From Malania oleifera (taxonomy: Eukaryota > Streptophyta > Magnoliopsida > Santalales > Ximeniaceae): a stretch of 64,000 nucleotides of DNA. Under the pieces are notes generated by a model that was not told the DNA's origin, ran no database searches, and worked only from the letters and a program-made list of their open reading frames with translations. Shown here piece after piece: positions 24,748 to 36,093 of the stretch. The stretch is taken from NCBI RefSeq assembly GCF_029873635.1, contig NC_080423.1, positions 101,990,991-102,054,990 on the forward strand. Reading direction: 5' to 3'. The position numbers and the translations under genes were made by a program. Numbering within the stretch: position 1 is the first letter of the stretch; each line of letters starts with the position of its first letter.

Positions 24748-25193
24748 CATATTTGCTTATAATTTTTTTTTATTACATAGGAACTCTAACCACCAATGAG
24801 CCCTTCGGATCCCTTGGTGCGGTATCAAACCTACGGATCAACGTCCTCTGCTCCCAAATCTCGCTAATTAGGGCAAAGTTCGAAATGCAGACACAGCTTC
24901 TGCGCATCAATTAGATGTTCGACCAACTTGACCTCCGAGACATATCTCCATTACCATTTATGGCTCCCACCGGCTCACAAAGAACTCTCATTATCCACGC
25001 TCCTCGGTGACTCACAGAGCAAACTATCACCATCCACAGTTCCCACTGGTTCACAGAGTAAACTCTCACCATCTACAGGTACCGCAAGCTCCGTGGGTGT
25101 CCCTACCTAAAATTAAACCCCCGATACTCTTTCTTACTTACTGATATCTTTCCACCGTGTCATGCCCATGGAGGCATATTTGCTTATAATTTT
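24748..25193 (-). mobile_element. tRNA-derived SINE, copy 1, with 19-bp target duplication
   Basis: The body (24767-25174, minus strand) starts at the high end with a tRNA-like head (GGGCATGACACGGTGG resembling an A box; GGGTTTAATTTTAGG resembling a B box) and ends in TAATAAAAAAAA. It is flanked by identical 19-bp direct repeats CATATTTGCTTATAATTTT at 24748-24766 and 25175-25193. The same about 410-bp family recurs at 51864-52277 on the plus strand. No coding sequence. The perfect duplication suggests a fairly recent insertion. Confidence 0.85.
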
Positions 25194-26143
25194 ATTCTTA
25201 TAAATAACATTGCAAACCAAACATAGTCTTAGTAATTGACGCAAGTCACGCAATCATCCATTTTGAATCACTTTATATTTGCTAAATATTTATTAAAACT
25301 AAAACATTTAACTAATTTACAAGTTCGTCAATTAAATTCAACGGGTGGAATGCATTTACAAGTTTTTAATTGAGTTTTAATTTTGAGTACAAACTATAAA
25401 GGCATTGCAGACTCATTTGATTTAGCAAGTTTAGCTTTGAACAATACCCAGTACAAGACAAACTTGGGATGTATAGATTAAACAAAGACAATTAAGATCT
25501 AAACAGAAACTTTATTTTTTTTTAATAGCCTTCATTTTGCTCATTCATCATCAACTTCTACAATCTAGAATTTGTCCTTTTTCCATCTAAGCAAACAAAT
25601 ATATTTTTCTAATGACTGAATTCCAATATGGACAAATCCTTCAAACCTACCTACGCGACACTAAATCAAAAAGCCTATTGACGCATCTCTAGTAATTCAC
25701 CAGGCAAACCATAAGTGAGCAATCAAATCTAGAATATTGGAATCATCATAATCCAACTTCATCCTTACCACTTGAGCAAACCCAATTGGATCATCAACAC
25801 AAATATCTTAACCCTCAATTTTTGGAAATGTTTGCATCTTTGGAGGGGACGTAATCTCATGATCACATTCCTATAATGCCTAATCTCTCTCTCTCTCTCC
25901 ATCTGTCTCTGGGTGTGTGCACGCACATGTGTGGCTTTCTTATAGATGATTATCCCAAAATCACAAATAAATTTCCTGAACAAAATCAATCTTACATATC
26001 CATGTAAAAAACAATATGAAGACAGTGCCTGAGAAATTATGAACATACAAATACTCCTAAGAGCGAAGAGGTTCGCAATAGCAGCCGACATATTATACAC
26101 AAACGGTTAATAATCCACAAAATGAGAAGATGAACTTCCATGG
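25194..26143. other. Intergenic, 3' flank of AMC1
   Basis: No gene recognised. The minus-strand open frame at 25765-26100 overlaps a CT/GT microsatellite and has no family resemblance. The AMC1 3' UTR should occupy the part just below 26144. Confidence 0.5.
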
Positions 26144-28344
26144 TTACAGGGAGAATGGCTTTCTATACACATCGAATAGTTCATTCGCAGTTAACTGTGG
26201 CTCCTGCAGAGACAAAATACAAGCAATGTCCAAACATTAGCTGAATAATTTGCAATGGGGAAGGCAAAATAAGTTTTTCTGACATATATAGGGAGTAGCA
26301 ATATCCACAGAATCTTAGATTTACTGCACAACTTCCATTTTGTTGATGAGTTTTCACTTAATTCTCTTTAATGCGTGAAAAATAATTGTTTCACCATAGA
26401 AAATTTGTGACAAAATGCTTTTTTTTCCCCTCTTGAATACAAGTGAGAAACTTTTTGTTTTGTCATTGTATACATACTAGCCTAAGGGTTTGTTCGTATC
26501 AAAGATTTTGTTTGCGGAAAGGAAAGGAAAATAAGAAAGAAACTTATTTTCCATTATTTTTCTCTCAATATTTTTTTCTATTAAAAACAAAAAAATTATT
26601 CTATCATCATTAAAAATTAACAAAAATCAAATGCTAATGATGATTAGAATCAAAATTTTGTACATTAATTATCTATACATTTTTTTTTTCCTTTCTTACT
26701 TTCCTAAACCAATTGAATTCCTCAAATTTTCCTTGTCCCTAATATTTTCCAAGTTCCCGAGGGTGGAATATGGAATTTTTTCAAGGAAAGTGAGACAAGG
26801 AAGGGACCAAAAGGCTCTCCCTCTAAGTGTGTGTGTTTTAAATTCAATGTTTGGCTTGTAGATTCAATAGCTTTCAAAATTTTGGTATCATCTTTTTTTG
26901 TCTATGTCAGCATTCTAGACAATAACGGCAATGCACATAAGAACCTTTACAAGTTTATGTAATAGATATGCACAAATCAATGAGGAAAAGACACAAATGT
27001 ACCTGTCTTGACAAACCACCAAGGCTCCCTCCTGTCAAAAGCATTGTAAGAAGAGTCGTAACTCCTCCACCAGTATCTTTATCTGTATTACGAATGGTAG
27101 ACCGCATGGAATTCAGCATGTTACCATATGTAGTTACATGTCCACGCTCAATTGCTTGGATAAAAGCAAATGTCATTGCACCTGTCGAAGTAATCTTTGA
27201 TAGAGCCTGTGAAAAATAGAATACTAGATCAGATTTTGTGCTTCACTTGTGTGATGAAAGAAGGATGAAAAAAATAACCATATTTGATTTAACCAAATGG
27301 AGGAGGACAAAATTTAATCGAATGCCCAAGACTTTACCGATGTATCAGCAGAGGTTTGATCATCATCACAACCACTGAAGGATATGACTTCCCCACCACT
27401 AGTTCCTTTCCATACACCTGATCGAGGGCGGTGATCCTCCCATGAATAACGCCCACCTCTTTGCACAGAGAAAAAGAAAGATTTCTATAAGTAAGCCAAG
27501 CTTTGATTGTTATAAAAAGAAATGAAATTAAAACATGTTCATTTTTAATTATATTTTGGCTGAGGCCTGTTAAGTTCTTTTTACTATGAAAGGAAAATCA
27601 AATATTGAGTAGAACATATACCCCCCCGCCAAAAAAGGACAGACCTGTCCATCCTGCAGAGGAATGGTAAATCCAACACGGTGCCACTATGGCAAGCATC
27701 TATAATTGCATGAAGCTTAACCCCATTAGGAAGAGGCCTGACAATTGTTGCATTGATTTCATCATCCACAATCATTCCATTAGTTTCAAAGTCCAATGGA
27801 CAGAGTGTTTCATCATAACCATCTATCTCATCACCAGTGTAGTTTCTTTGCTGTGAACCATGACCAGAATAATGGAAAACCAGGGAATCTCCCGATTGAC
27901 AGCCTTGAACAAGCCAAAATAACGCCATTCTCATGTTGTGTTTCGTTGGACGCCTGTAAGGATCTATTTCTTCTTCTACAAATTAACTTCCAGAAAAGGA
28001 TGAAATTAGAAGTAACCAGAACCCATTAAGTAATATATATCAAATGACATTTTCTTTCACAAATTTTACTTTTGAGGAAGTGTCTTGCTTCAAATTAGTC
28101 ATTATGAAACAACATGATAAACAAAGTTTATCATACATATAAAAAATTGATCGAATGCAATTATTACTCATACGAGATTTAAACAAGGGGACCATAAAAA
28201 CAAACCAAAACAAAGACACTCCCCAATCCCACTCTTAACATAAGCAGTCACTGATACATAAAGAAAGTTGGATATGATTAGTACTTGCAAAACAACAAAG
28301 AAGTCAACTAATATTCATTCCTTAATTGGAACATAGACATAACC

Positions 28345-28388
<44 letters not shown>

Positions 28389-31300
28389 CACATGAGCATG
28401 CACACACACTAACAAACAAAAACATATGATGCAACGTATTATAGGTTCATTTTTATACCTGGTTGACTACTAAAAAGATTTTTGTCTTACAAAATTTATT
28501 TAAGCCCCACATGGGAAAAAAAGAAAGGAGGATGATGTAGAACGGGATGGGGTGACCTAGTCCTACCAATTTCAACCCTCACAAACAAGCATACACACTC
28601 AAGACACTTCAAATTAAGAATTCCGTTAATCAACATAAACACATTAATTCAGAGGGCATTTCACATGTTCTAGGATTTTTAAAAGGTGTATGATGCTATC
28701 CAAAAATAAGTCCCAATTGATTCTTTCAAAAAGATATTAAGTTAAATGTGGAAAGATGCAATTTCAATGTTTCAAGAATTAAATTCTAAGCTTAGCACAG
28801 CAATATTCCACAGTTGATTTCAAGCTCGCGAGCTGAAATATTGAAGTCTATGGATGCAAAGGCTTAACAAATATGAAATTTCATATTTCCAACAAAGGCT
28901 TCAATATAAAATGAGGGTTCAAATAAGTGCTGAATTTACCAATAATATAATGGATGACTCGACGATATTCTACACAAGTTAGTTCACGCCTTAAGTTCTT
29001 CGTACAAGCTTTGAAATACCAACGAATGCAGCAATGCAATAGAGTGATGGTGGCCGTGTGGGGATATGAAGGTGCTGGCCGTGTGGGTGTATTTGGGTGG
29101 AGATCGTGAGAGTGGGATAGGGATGGAGTCGCTGGATAGAATGGTGGTCTCTCACCACCTGATCTCCGAGGAGAACAATGCAGCCTCTCACTACACAATC
29201 ACAAGGATTGGACAAAGCTTAACAAGCTTCACAAAGGAAAAACCTTTTTAATTTACTAACAATACTTTTTTTTCTCTCTCTACATAGTTTTTACAATGAA
29301 GGGGTACATATATAGCTAGCATTGGGGGGGGGGGGGGAAGCACTAATAAGCTTAGCTAGCATAGGGGGACAAAGACATTAAACAACTAACAATTCCTATA
29401 CAAGCATGGGAGACACAAATAATGAAGACACCAACTTACTAGACACAATGAATACTCACAACAACTTACAACCCTCCAACTTACAAGACACATTAAATAC
29501 TAAGCACAATTTACTAACACACAACTTACTAAGGACAAGCACATGCAAGCAAGTTGTCTTACATGTTTATAAATTAAATACAAAATAAAAGTCAAAGGGA
29601 GGCCAAATTCCCTACTGGCGCAATGAAGCTGTGTGGGGCCAACATGGGTCTTGAGCTCAGACTTGTGTCGGCATAACAACTCAGGTCTTCTCATGCTGAA
29701 ATTTTTTAGAATACTCCATGTGTACCTTCAAGAATTATAAACCAATGTGGACATCGGGTGACTGACCATGTGTCACCATGTAGGCGAAGGATAAGGGTAA
29801 GGGCTGCTGATCCCCATCATCTCTCTCGGGCCCAAAAAAATTCTTCTCCGAAGAATGAAAAGTGAAGTACTAGGAGTACAATTCCTGGTTTAGATGAAGG
29901 AGGTCTTCTTTCAAAATCCAGCTACCCTCAGAAAGTGGTTTACCTCTCCACTTGACCAAGAACTTTCGATATGAACCTGCTCGTGTGAATGTTGTCTTGT
30001 AATCCAAGATTTCTTCAATTTCATCACCATTCTTGGGTATGGGTAAAGGTGGGGGCAAAGGCAATTTAGGGGTTTCAAGTTTATGAGGAGTGCAGAACGG
30101 GGTGGGATCACCTGCAAGGTTAGAACTAGAGGGCTCCACAAAAGAATATGCTTCAAGAAATGGGGTTAAATCCTCATCATTAAAAACATTACTGATGCCA
30201 AAATCAACAGGAATATCAAGCCCTTGCTAGGATCGAAAGGTTGGAAACTAATTTAGCTCCGGACCAACCTCCAGAAAATCCCAAACAGCCCCGTGAGATT
30301 GAACATGAACTTGCTTCTCACCACTCTAGGAAAACAAACAATCCTCCAAGAGAAAGGACACCACCCTTAGAGAGGCCTCCCATCCCTCCTCCAGCAAGAC
30401 CTCATGCTCCAAGAAGATTTCAGCGTCATGACCCTTATATCCCATATTGGAATGAAGAGGATTATTATGAAGAGGAATTCCAACGTAGGAGACCTTTTCG
30501 TAGGGATAATCATGACCCAGAAATGGATGTCATGAAGAGAGCAAAAATTGAAGCCCCTACCTTTGACGGTCAAATGGATCCAAAGATTTTTCAGGATTGG
30601 TTAGCTGAAATGGATTCATATTTTGACTGGTATAAGATGCATGATCCACACCGAGTAAGGTTTGCAAAAATGAGACTAACCGGGCAAGCTAAGCTTCATT
30701 GGGTAAATGTCGAAAGACAAGAAACTGGCCTAGGTCATAGACCCATATAACATTGGGACTTGATAAAAAATAGATTGACAGAAAAATATGTCCCAATTTC
30801 TTATAGGGAACGTCTCATGGATCAACTCTATAGCCTTAGACAAGGTAATATGAGTGTGACTGAGTACATGAGTAAATTTGATGAGCTATCCATTAGGTGT
30901 CGGGTAGACGAGCGTATTAGCCAACAGATTTCTAGGTTTAGAATTGGCCTAAAACCTGAACTCAGAAAAGAGTTGTTTCCCCACCACATTGAATCCCTTG
31001 AGCATGCTTTAATTTGGCACAAGATTATGAGCAGATGAGTAAAGCTCAATTGGGTAGAAAATTTGGAACCCCCTCCAATGACACCAACCAAAGGAAGGCC
31101 ACATCTTATGTAAGGACTGGACCTACCAACACTGGTCAAGTTACCTCAAGAGGAAGCAATCCCACAATCCAGCAGCCTTTGGACAAAGGGAAGACTCCTA
31201 TGAATGGGTCTTCCAAACAAATGTCTGGAAGTGATGTGTGCTATAAGTGTCATAAAAGAGGCCATTTTGCCAAGCAATGCCCCACTAGGAACCTAGCCAT

Positions 31301-33039
31301 TGAAAAGAGGAAGAAGAAGAAGAATCATGAGAAGAACACCCTTACATTCCTGAAGAAGTAACTAGTGAGGATGAATTATCCATAGAAGAAGAAGAAAATG
31401 CTATTGTGAATGTAATGCGATGTATCATGGTGACACCTTGAGAAAAAGAGGATTGGCGCTGAACTTCTATTTTTCATACTTATATCAAGTGTGGAAATAA
31501 GAGTTGCAAAATGATTATCGGTGGTGGAAGTTGCATGAATGTGATTTCCAAAGTAGCTTCAGAAAAATTATGATTGAAAGTTACACCCCAAGGCCACCAA
31601 TCCATCATTTCATTGGCTGCATACATATCCATATTTCAAAGTATGCACGAAGAACTTCAGACGAGTTCTAACTATCCTCCAACGCATCCACACGGCCACA
31701 CCAAAATACCCCCCACACGGCCACTTCCCCTTCATTACATTGTTGCGTTCGTCTTAGTGTTTCAAAGCTTGTTCCAAGGAATTTTCTAGCGTGGTCTAAG
31801 ACTTGTGTTGAACAACGTCAAGCATCCATAGATTTTTGTGGTAACTTCAATTTCTGTTTGAACCCCTGTTATCTCTTACAGCCCCTGCTATTACTAAACC
31901 TTAGTTGTAAATTCTGCACTTTCATATTTGATAAACCCTTTGCCTGAAATTCTGAATTCCAAAACTTGATTAGTACATCTAAATCCTTAGACTTTCAATA
32001 TTACTGCTTGCTAGTCTAAATCAATAGTGTGGAATATTGTTGTGCTAAACATAGAACTTTCATTCTTGAAATATTGAAATAGCATCTTTTCCACATTTAA
32101 CTTGATTCTTTTGTGAAATAACTCTTGGGACTTATTTCTAAACAGCATTATACACGGTTTAAAAATTCAACATGTGAAATGAAGTTTGATTATTGTGTTT
32201 ATTTTAGTTAATTGAGTTCTTAAATCAAAGTGTCTTGAGTGTTGAAATGGGCTTTTCGGGGGGTTGGGGAGGAGGATGAATTTGAAACAAGTTGACTTGA
32301 AGAGAATTCAGGAATCATATGCAATAAACCCAATGTCAAGGAATAATCTGAAAATTATTAAAGCAATGCAATACAGATTCGGGTTTTTTCCATCTAATGA
32401 AATAAACGAGATTAAATATGGGACTTCAAATAATCAACCAATACTCCCCAAAAATTTTATTCAAATAACGCGATCTAGTCTATAAATTTCAAACAATGAA
32501 CCAACAACCAAACAGGCATCCATCAGAAGTAACAACCAAAAAGGAACCGATTTAGAATTTCTCATTCAAAAATCAGCAAAAAATAATCAATTAAACGAAA
32601 AACAGAACAGATAAATTCTAAGATACGAAAACAAAAAGGCAAAAGGCGAAGTACCAGTGAGCATAAGAATGGAGGACTCAGGAAACTTGAACCGATTGAC
32701 CAGCAAATACTTCATGCACTTAGCGTCATTAATGCATCCCTTGAGCTCGTGCCGGGTGTTGCGATACGAGACGCCGCAGATCACGGCTCTTTTCCGGCCG
32801 TGGGCGGGGGGCGGGGGACCGGGCGGCGCGTGGTTGTAGGGAGACGGAGCCACGGCGGGGGGCGGCGGAGGCGGTGGGTGGTGGAAGGAGGAAGAAGAGG
32901 AGGAGTAAGGCGGCGGAGGGAGACTACGGGGATCGGCGATTTGGGTCACGGCGTGGCAGATGGCGCAGCGAATGGACTTTGCTTCCGGCGGCAGCTGCAG
33001 CGGCGTCCGGCAGTTTGAACAGTCCACCAACATCAACAT
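26144..33039 (-). CDS. AMC1: Type I metacaspase (AMC1-like cysteine protease)
   Basis: Five exons, 32655-33039, 27645-27975, 27338-27458, 27003-27206 and 26144-26203, join at GT-AG sites in phase to give 366 residues (Arabidopsis AMC1 has 367). The N-terminal prodomain has an LSD1-type zinc finger (Cys7, Cys10, Cys25, Cys28) and a Pro/Ser-rich linker at 40-80. The p20 caspase-like domain starts at GRKRAVICGVSY (81-92), with catalytic His167 in HYSGHG and Cys223 in DACHSG. The p10 part follows, ending PFSL. The family cleaves after Arg/Lys, not Asp, and AMC1 promotes hypersensitive cell death, under control of LSD1, and helps clear protein aggregates. The start is the first ATG after an in-frame stop. 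Catalytic residues are intact, so the gene looks functional despite a 4.7-kb first intron filled with retroelement fossils. Confidence 0.96.
28347..28385. repeat. (CT)n microsatellite in AMC1 intron 1
   Basis: About 19 CT units (GA on the gene strand), next to a short CA-rich stretch. Confidence 0.9.
28585..29105 (-). repeat. Inverted LTR arm 1 (minus orientation) in AMC1 intron 1
   Basis: Read on the minus strand, this matches 31675-32252 read on the plus strand. Shared landmarks include CACACGGCCA, GTGGAATATTGYTGTGCTAA, CCACATTTAACTT and AAGTGTCTTGAGTGT. It is the LTR of a gypsy chromovirus and adjoins the chromodomain piece above it. Confidence 0.75.
29106..30139 (-). pseudogene. Fossil chromovirus 3' end: chromodomain and 3' flank
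   Basis: The minus-strand segment 29870-30139 encodes a chromodomain (phrases EEILDYKTT, YRKFLVKWRGKPL, EGSWILKEDLL), the usual end of chromovirus pol. Below it lies a non-coding part leading to the LTR arm at 28585-29105. It also contains a 14-base G run (29324-29337). Incomplete and broken; it sits in reverse to the gag piece at 30241. Confidence 0.75.
29324..29337. repeat. Homopolymer run of 14 G
   Basis: ATT followed by 14 consecutive G, within the retroelement fossil. Such runs are rare in AT-rich plant DNA and prone to sequencing error; the true length may differ. Confidence 0.7.
30241..31600 (+). pseudogene. Fossil chromovirus gag and start of protease
   Basis: The plus strand encodes a gypsy gag (phrases APTFDGQMDPKIFQDWL, MRLTGQAKLHW, GNMSVTEYMSKFDEL) and a zinc knuckle CYKCHKRGHFAKQC near 31240-31280. 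The beginning of the protease (MIIGGGSCMNVIS) follows near 31500-31550. A homologous LTR arm comes next. Same chromovirus type as the chromodomain piece, but opposite in direction. Broken, with a few breaks in gag; pol beyond protease is not present here. Confidence 0.8.
31675..32252 (+). repeat. Inverted LTR arm 2 (plus orientation) in AMC1 intron 1
   Basis: The partner of 28585-29105. The two arms (about 0.55 kb, clearly diverged) are separated by about 2.57 kb and together could fold into a long hairpin in the AMC1 primary transcript. Confidence 0.75.
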
Positions 33040-34974
33040 GGCCCCTTTCTGCTCTGTTAGAAGAAATCAAAACTCGAAAAATTCCCAATCAATGAGAGAA
33101 AGAGAAAGATCAAAATCACTGTTGTCAGAAATCAAAACCAAAGTGGTGGAATGGTGAATGAATGAATGAGAGAGAGAGAGAGAGAGAGAGAGATAGATCG
33201 ATCAAAGGATTTAAGAAGAGAGAGAGGGTTGACTAATAAATTCGAAGAGAGAAATGAGTGGGAAAGAGGGACGGGGTGGGTCAGAAGCCACATGGGCATA
33301 GCGGCCGACCGGGGGTTTGGTGAATTAGGGGTTTTGCTACTCTACCGTCAGCTCTACCCATGTTCCTCCAACCCCGCCAATCACATCCATCCACCTCATG
33401 CAATTGAGATTTTGCAGTTTTCCTTTTACTCCTCTGGGCTTTTTATGAGAGAATAAATTAAACGAAACACACCCAAACGTGTCTCCTCACAAGCCTTTGT
33501 CTTAGACTTTTTAAATTTTGAAAAACCCTTTTCATTCAAAAAAGCTTAGAATTATTTGGTCGGACCAAAGAGAATAAATTTCAAATTTTGAACAGATTTG
33601 TAAGGAACTTTTATGTAATTTTTTATTATATTTTGTCTAAAAGCGTAAAAATTTAAATTCAAAATTTAAGTTCAATATACTCAAATATAGTATTAATATA
33701 ACTAAATTTTTGACTATAAATTATGGACCGGCAAACTTTAAACATGCAAAAAAAGATTATTATGATGTCTACTTTAGAAGTGAACATGATTCAATTAACT
33801 ATCAAATTCCTAAAATGGCTAAACTTGTGTTTATTAGAACACCAAATCAAAACTCAATTATCTTGATCAATTAATCAAGCCAATTATTTTGAAATTTGTC
33901 CTGCTCAGGCTAAAAATTAGATATATTTAAAAAATACTGTCTGCCAGCATGTAAAAAATTAATATTTCAGGATTTATAAATTTAGATTTAAATTGTTTAT
34001 AAGAAACCAATGGTCAACTACAATTTTGAAATTTTCAAACCAAAATCAAATCTATTATTAACAAAAGAAAATATATTATTCCTCAATGACTGATAAATTG
34101 ATTTTTCAAATTTATAGCTTGCAAGCAGGTTTAGCTCTTATGAACATGTTGAAGACTTTTAAAGCATGAAATACTCATCCTCTACTTGGTTTGAGAGACA
34201 TAAAGTAAGATTTTATTTTTTTTATTCTTTAAAAGGTTGTAAAATACGCATGATTCGAATTTTCCGAGTCTTTATTAATAGAAATGATGAAGAGAATAGT
34301 TCAAAAAATTTAAGTTTTATTTTCAAATTCTAGGAGTGCGAGGTTAGTATTTTCCTTTCTATTGTTTTTTTCTGACTATCTATTTTTTTTTCAACAAAAA
34401 ATATTTATTTTTAGTTTAGGGCACCCACCTTGACACACTTTTTTTACATGTTGTATTTTTGTGCAAATGCAAAGACCTACGGTCCATTCTCTGGCATGCA
34501 CTTAACCAATAACCTATTTGCTTTTTTTCTTTTTCTTTTTCTTTTTTCTTGCACTGTTTCTTTCGGACAATCTTTCTTGTCTTCATACACAATGATTAAA
34601 TATTTTTTAAAAGAAATGAAATGAAGGATACGCTACTTTAAAATTTGCAATCTTATTAATGTATATTTGATATTACAATCATCCACACCATAGGAATATG
34701 GAATAATAAATTTTTCTTTTTCATTTTTATAAAAATTTAAGAAGTTTTGTCATCTTTCTATAGTTTAAGTTTGAAAAGAAAATTCTATTTGCTTTCGAGG
34801 AAAATAGTCTTATAGCTAAGCTTGTTTTCATTTTTAAAGTGTTTGGGTCATCCAACAATTCTTGTGAGAGGAAAATAGCTTGTGGTCAACATAAAAGACC
34901 TAGCACAATCAAAAATAACTTCGCTTTCTCATGACAGAAGTCCTTTTCCCAACTCAATGGCGCCTGAATTTTCT
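33040..34974. other. Intergenic region upstream of AMC1
   Basis: Contains the AMC1 promoter and leader, including a GA tract (33167-33193; CT on the gene strand) about 130 bp upstream of the ATG, a common feature of plant 5' leaders. Beyond about 33450 the DNA is AT-rich with no recognisable gene. Confidence 0.5.
33167..33193. repeat. (GA)n tract in AMC1 leader/promoter
   Basis: Thirteen or so GA units, reading as CT on the AMC1 strand. Position suggests 5' UTR or core promoter. Confidence 0.85.
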
Positions 34975-35088
34975 CACGAAAATTACTAAAACCATTTTTT
35001 TATTAAAAAAAACAAAAAAACAGTATTCAGCCACGAAAATTACTAAAACCATTTTTTTATTAAAAAAAATAAAAAAACAGTATTCAGC
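34975..35088. repeat. 57-bp tandem duplication
   Basis: Units 34975-35031 and 35032-35088 both begin CACGAAAATTACTAAAACC and are nearly identical. Confidence 0.9.
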
Positions 35089-36093
35089 ATTTCCATGGGA
35101 AAAATAAAATCTATAAGCTTTGACTAGAGTTCAAAATTCTCGAGTTTGAACATGAGAATTAATTATAATAAAAATAGTTAATTTTTTCAGAACAAGTGTC
35201 CTCCAGCTTTGTCCCGAGAATACACAGGGTGGGCTCCATACCCAATGGGAAGTCCACCCGTGTGTGTACCCGGAACAAATCTAGATACAATGTCTCGAAT
35301 ACTTTACCAAACCCTAGGAGAGTATAACCATTCTTGGTGAATTCCTCCTTGCATCTTAAGGAACATCTCATTATGGAAAAAATTCATAGCACTATACGAC
35401 TCCAATAAGATTAAAATACATAAAAACATAAAATTAATAAATAACAAAACAAAAACTCTAGCATCCTCAAATGATCAAAGACGGCATAAAACACAAGATT
35501 TTTGCAAAATGGAATGGGAATGGAATGGTGGTGAAAGATGGAGTGATGAATACAATTGGGTTCCTAGGTATACCAATCGCTATGTACCAATCATGTAGTT
35601 ATTACTAACTAGTTGCAACAGGATATCACCCTACTGAAATCATTATAACAACTCTTCACCACGGAATTATGTCAGTCTGGATAAATGATTTCTCTTAATT
35701 CACAATTTGATGCCCACCAACAATAAATAAATATGAAAAAGTAACAATCACAATTGACTGTTGAGATTTTAGAGCTTAGCCCCAATCAAGTGAAAAGCTA
35801 GAATAACTTTTCAAGATAGAGAAATACAGTAGCAAGAAACACCATAAACATCTCTGCCCTCAACCAAGAGGCAATTCAAAAAAATAGCAAAAAGTACCCC
35901 ACTTGATCATTCATAAAAGCCTGAGTTGTATACAAGAATCTCTCAACAAGAAATTAAATATAATATATATATATATATAACCAGTTCAAAGAATTTGGGG
36001 GGCTTATAAAGATATATACAAAGTTAGAATTGAGCATTCTTGAGAGAGAGAGAGAGAGAGAGAGCTAGCTAAAAGCAGTTAAAACTTCTTACG
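35089..36093. other. Intergenic, 3' flank of CKB
   Basis: No gene recognised. A relatively GC-rich patch at about 35190-35370 (minus strand GGAGCCCACCCTGTG) stands out from the AT-rich surroundings and may be a dispersed repeat, but no second copy is in the window. A short GA tract lies near 36040-36063. Confidence 0.4.

Noticed and set aside
25765-26100. Minus-strand frame of 111 residues downstream of AMC1
   Set aside because: It contains a translated CT/GT microsatellite and sits just past the AMC1 stop, probably outside or in the 3' UTR. No homology was recognised.
32749-33095. Plus-strand Gly/Arg-rich frames
   Set aside because: They are antisense translations of the Pro-rich linker and leader of AMC1 exon 1.
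35159-35371. Minus-strand frame of 70 residues in a GC-richer patch
   Set aside because: No recognisable domain and no splice partner. It more likely belongs to a dispersed repeat, but this could not be shown.
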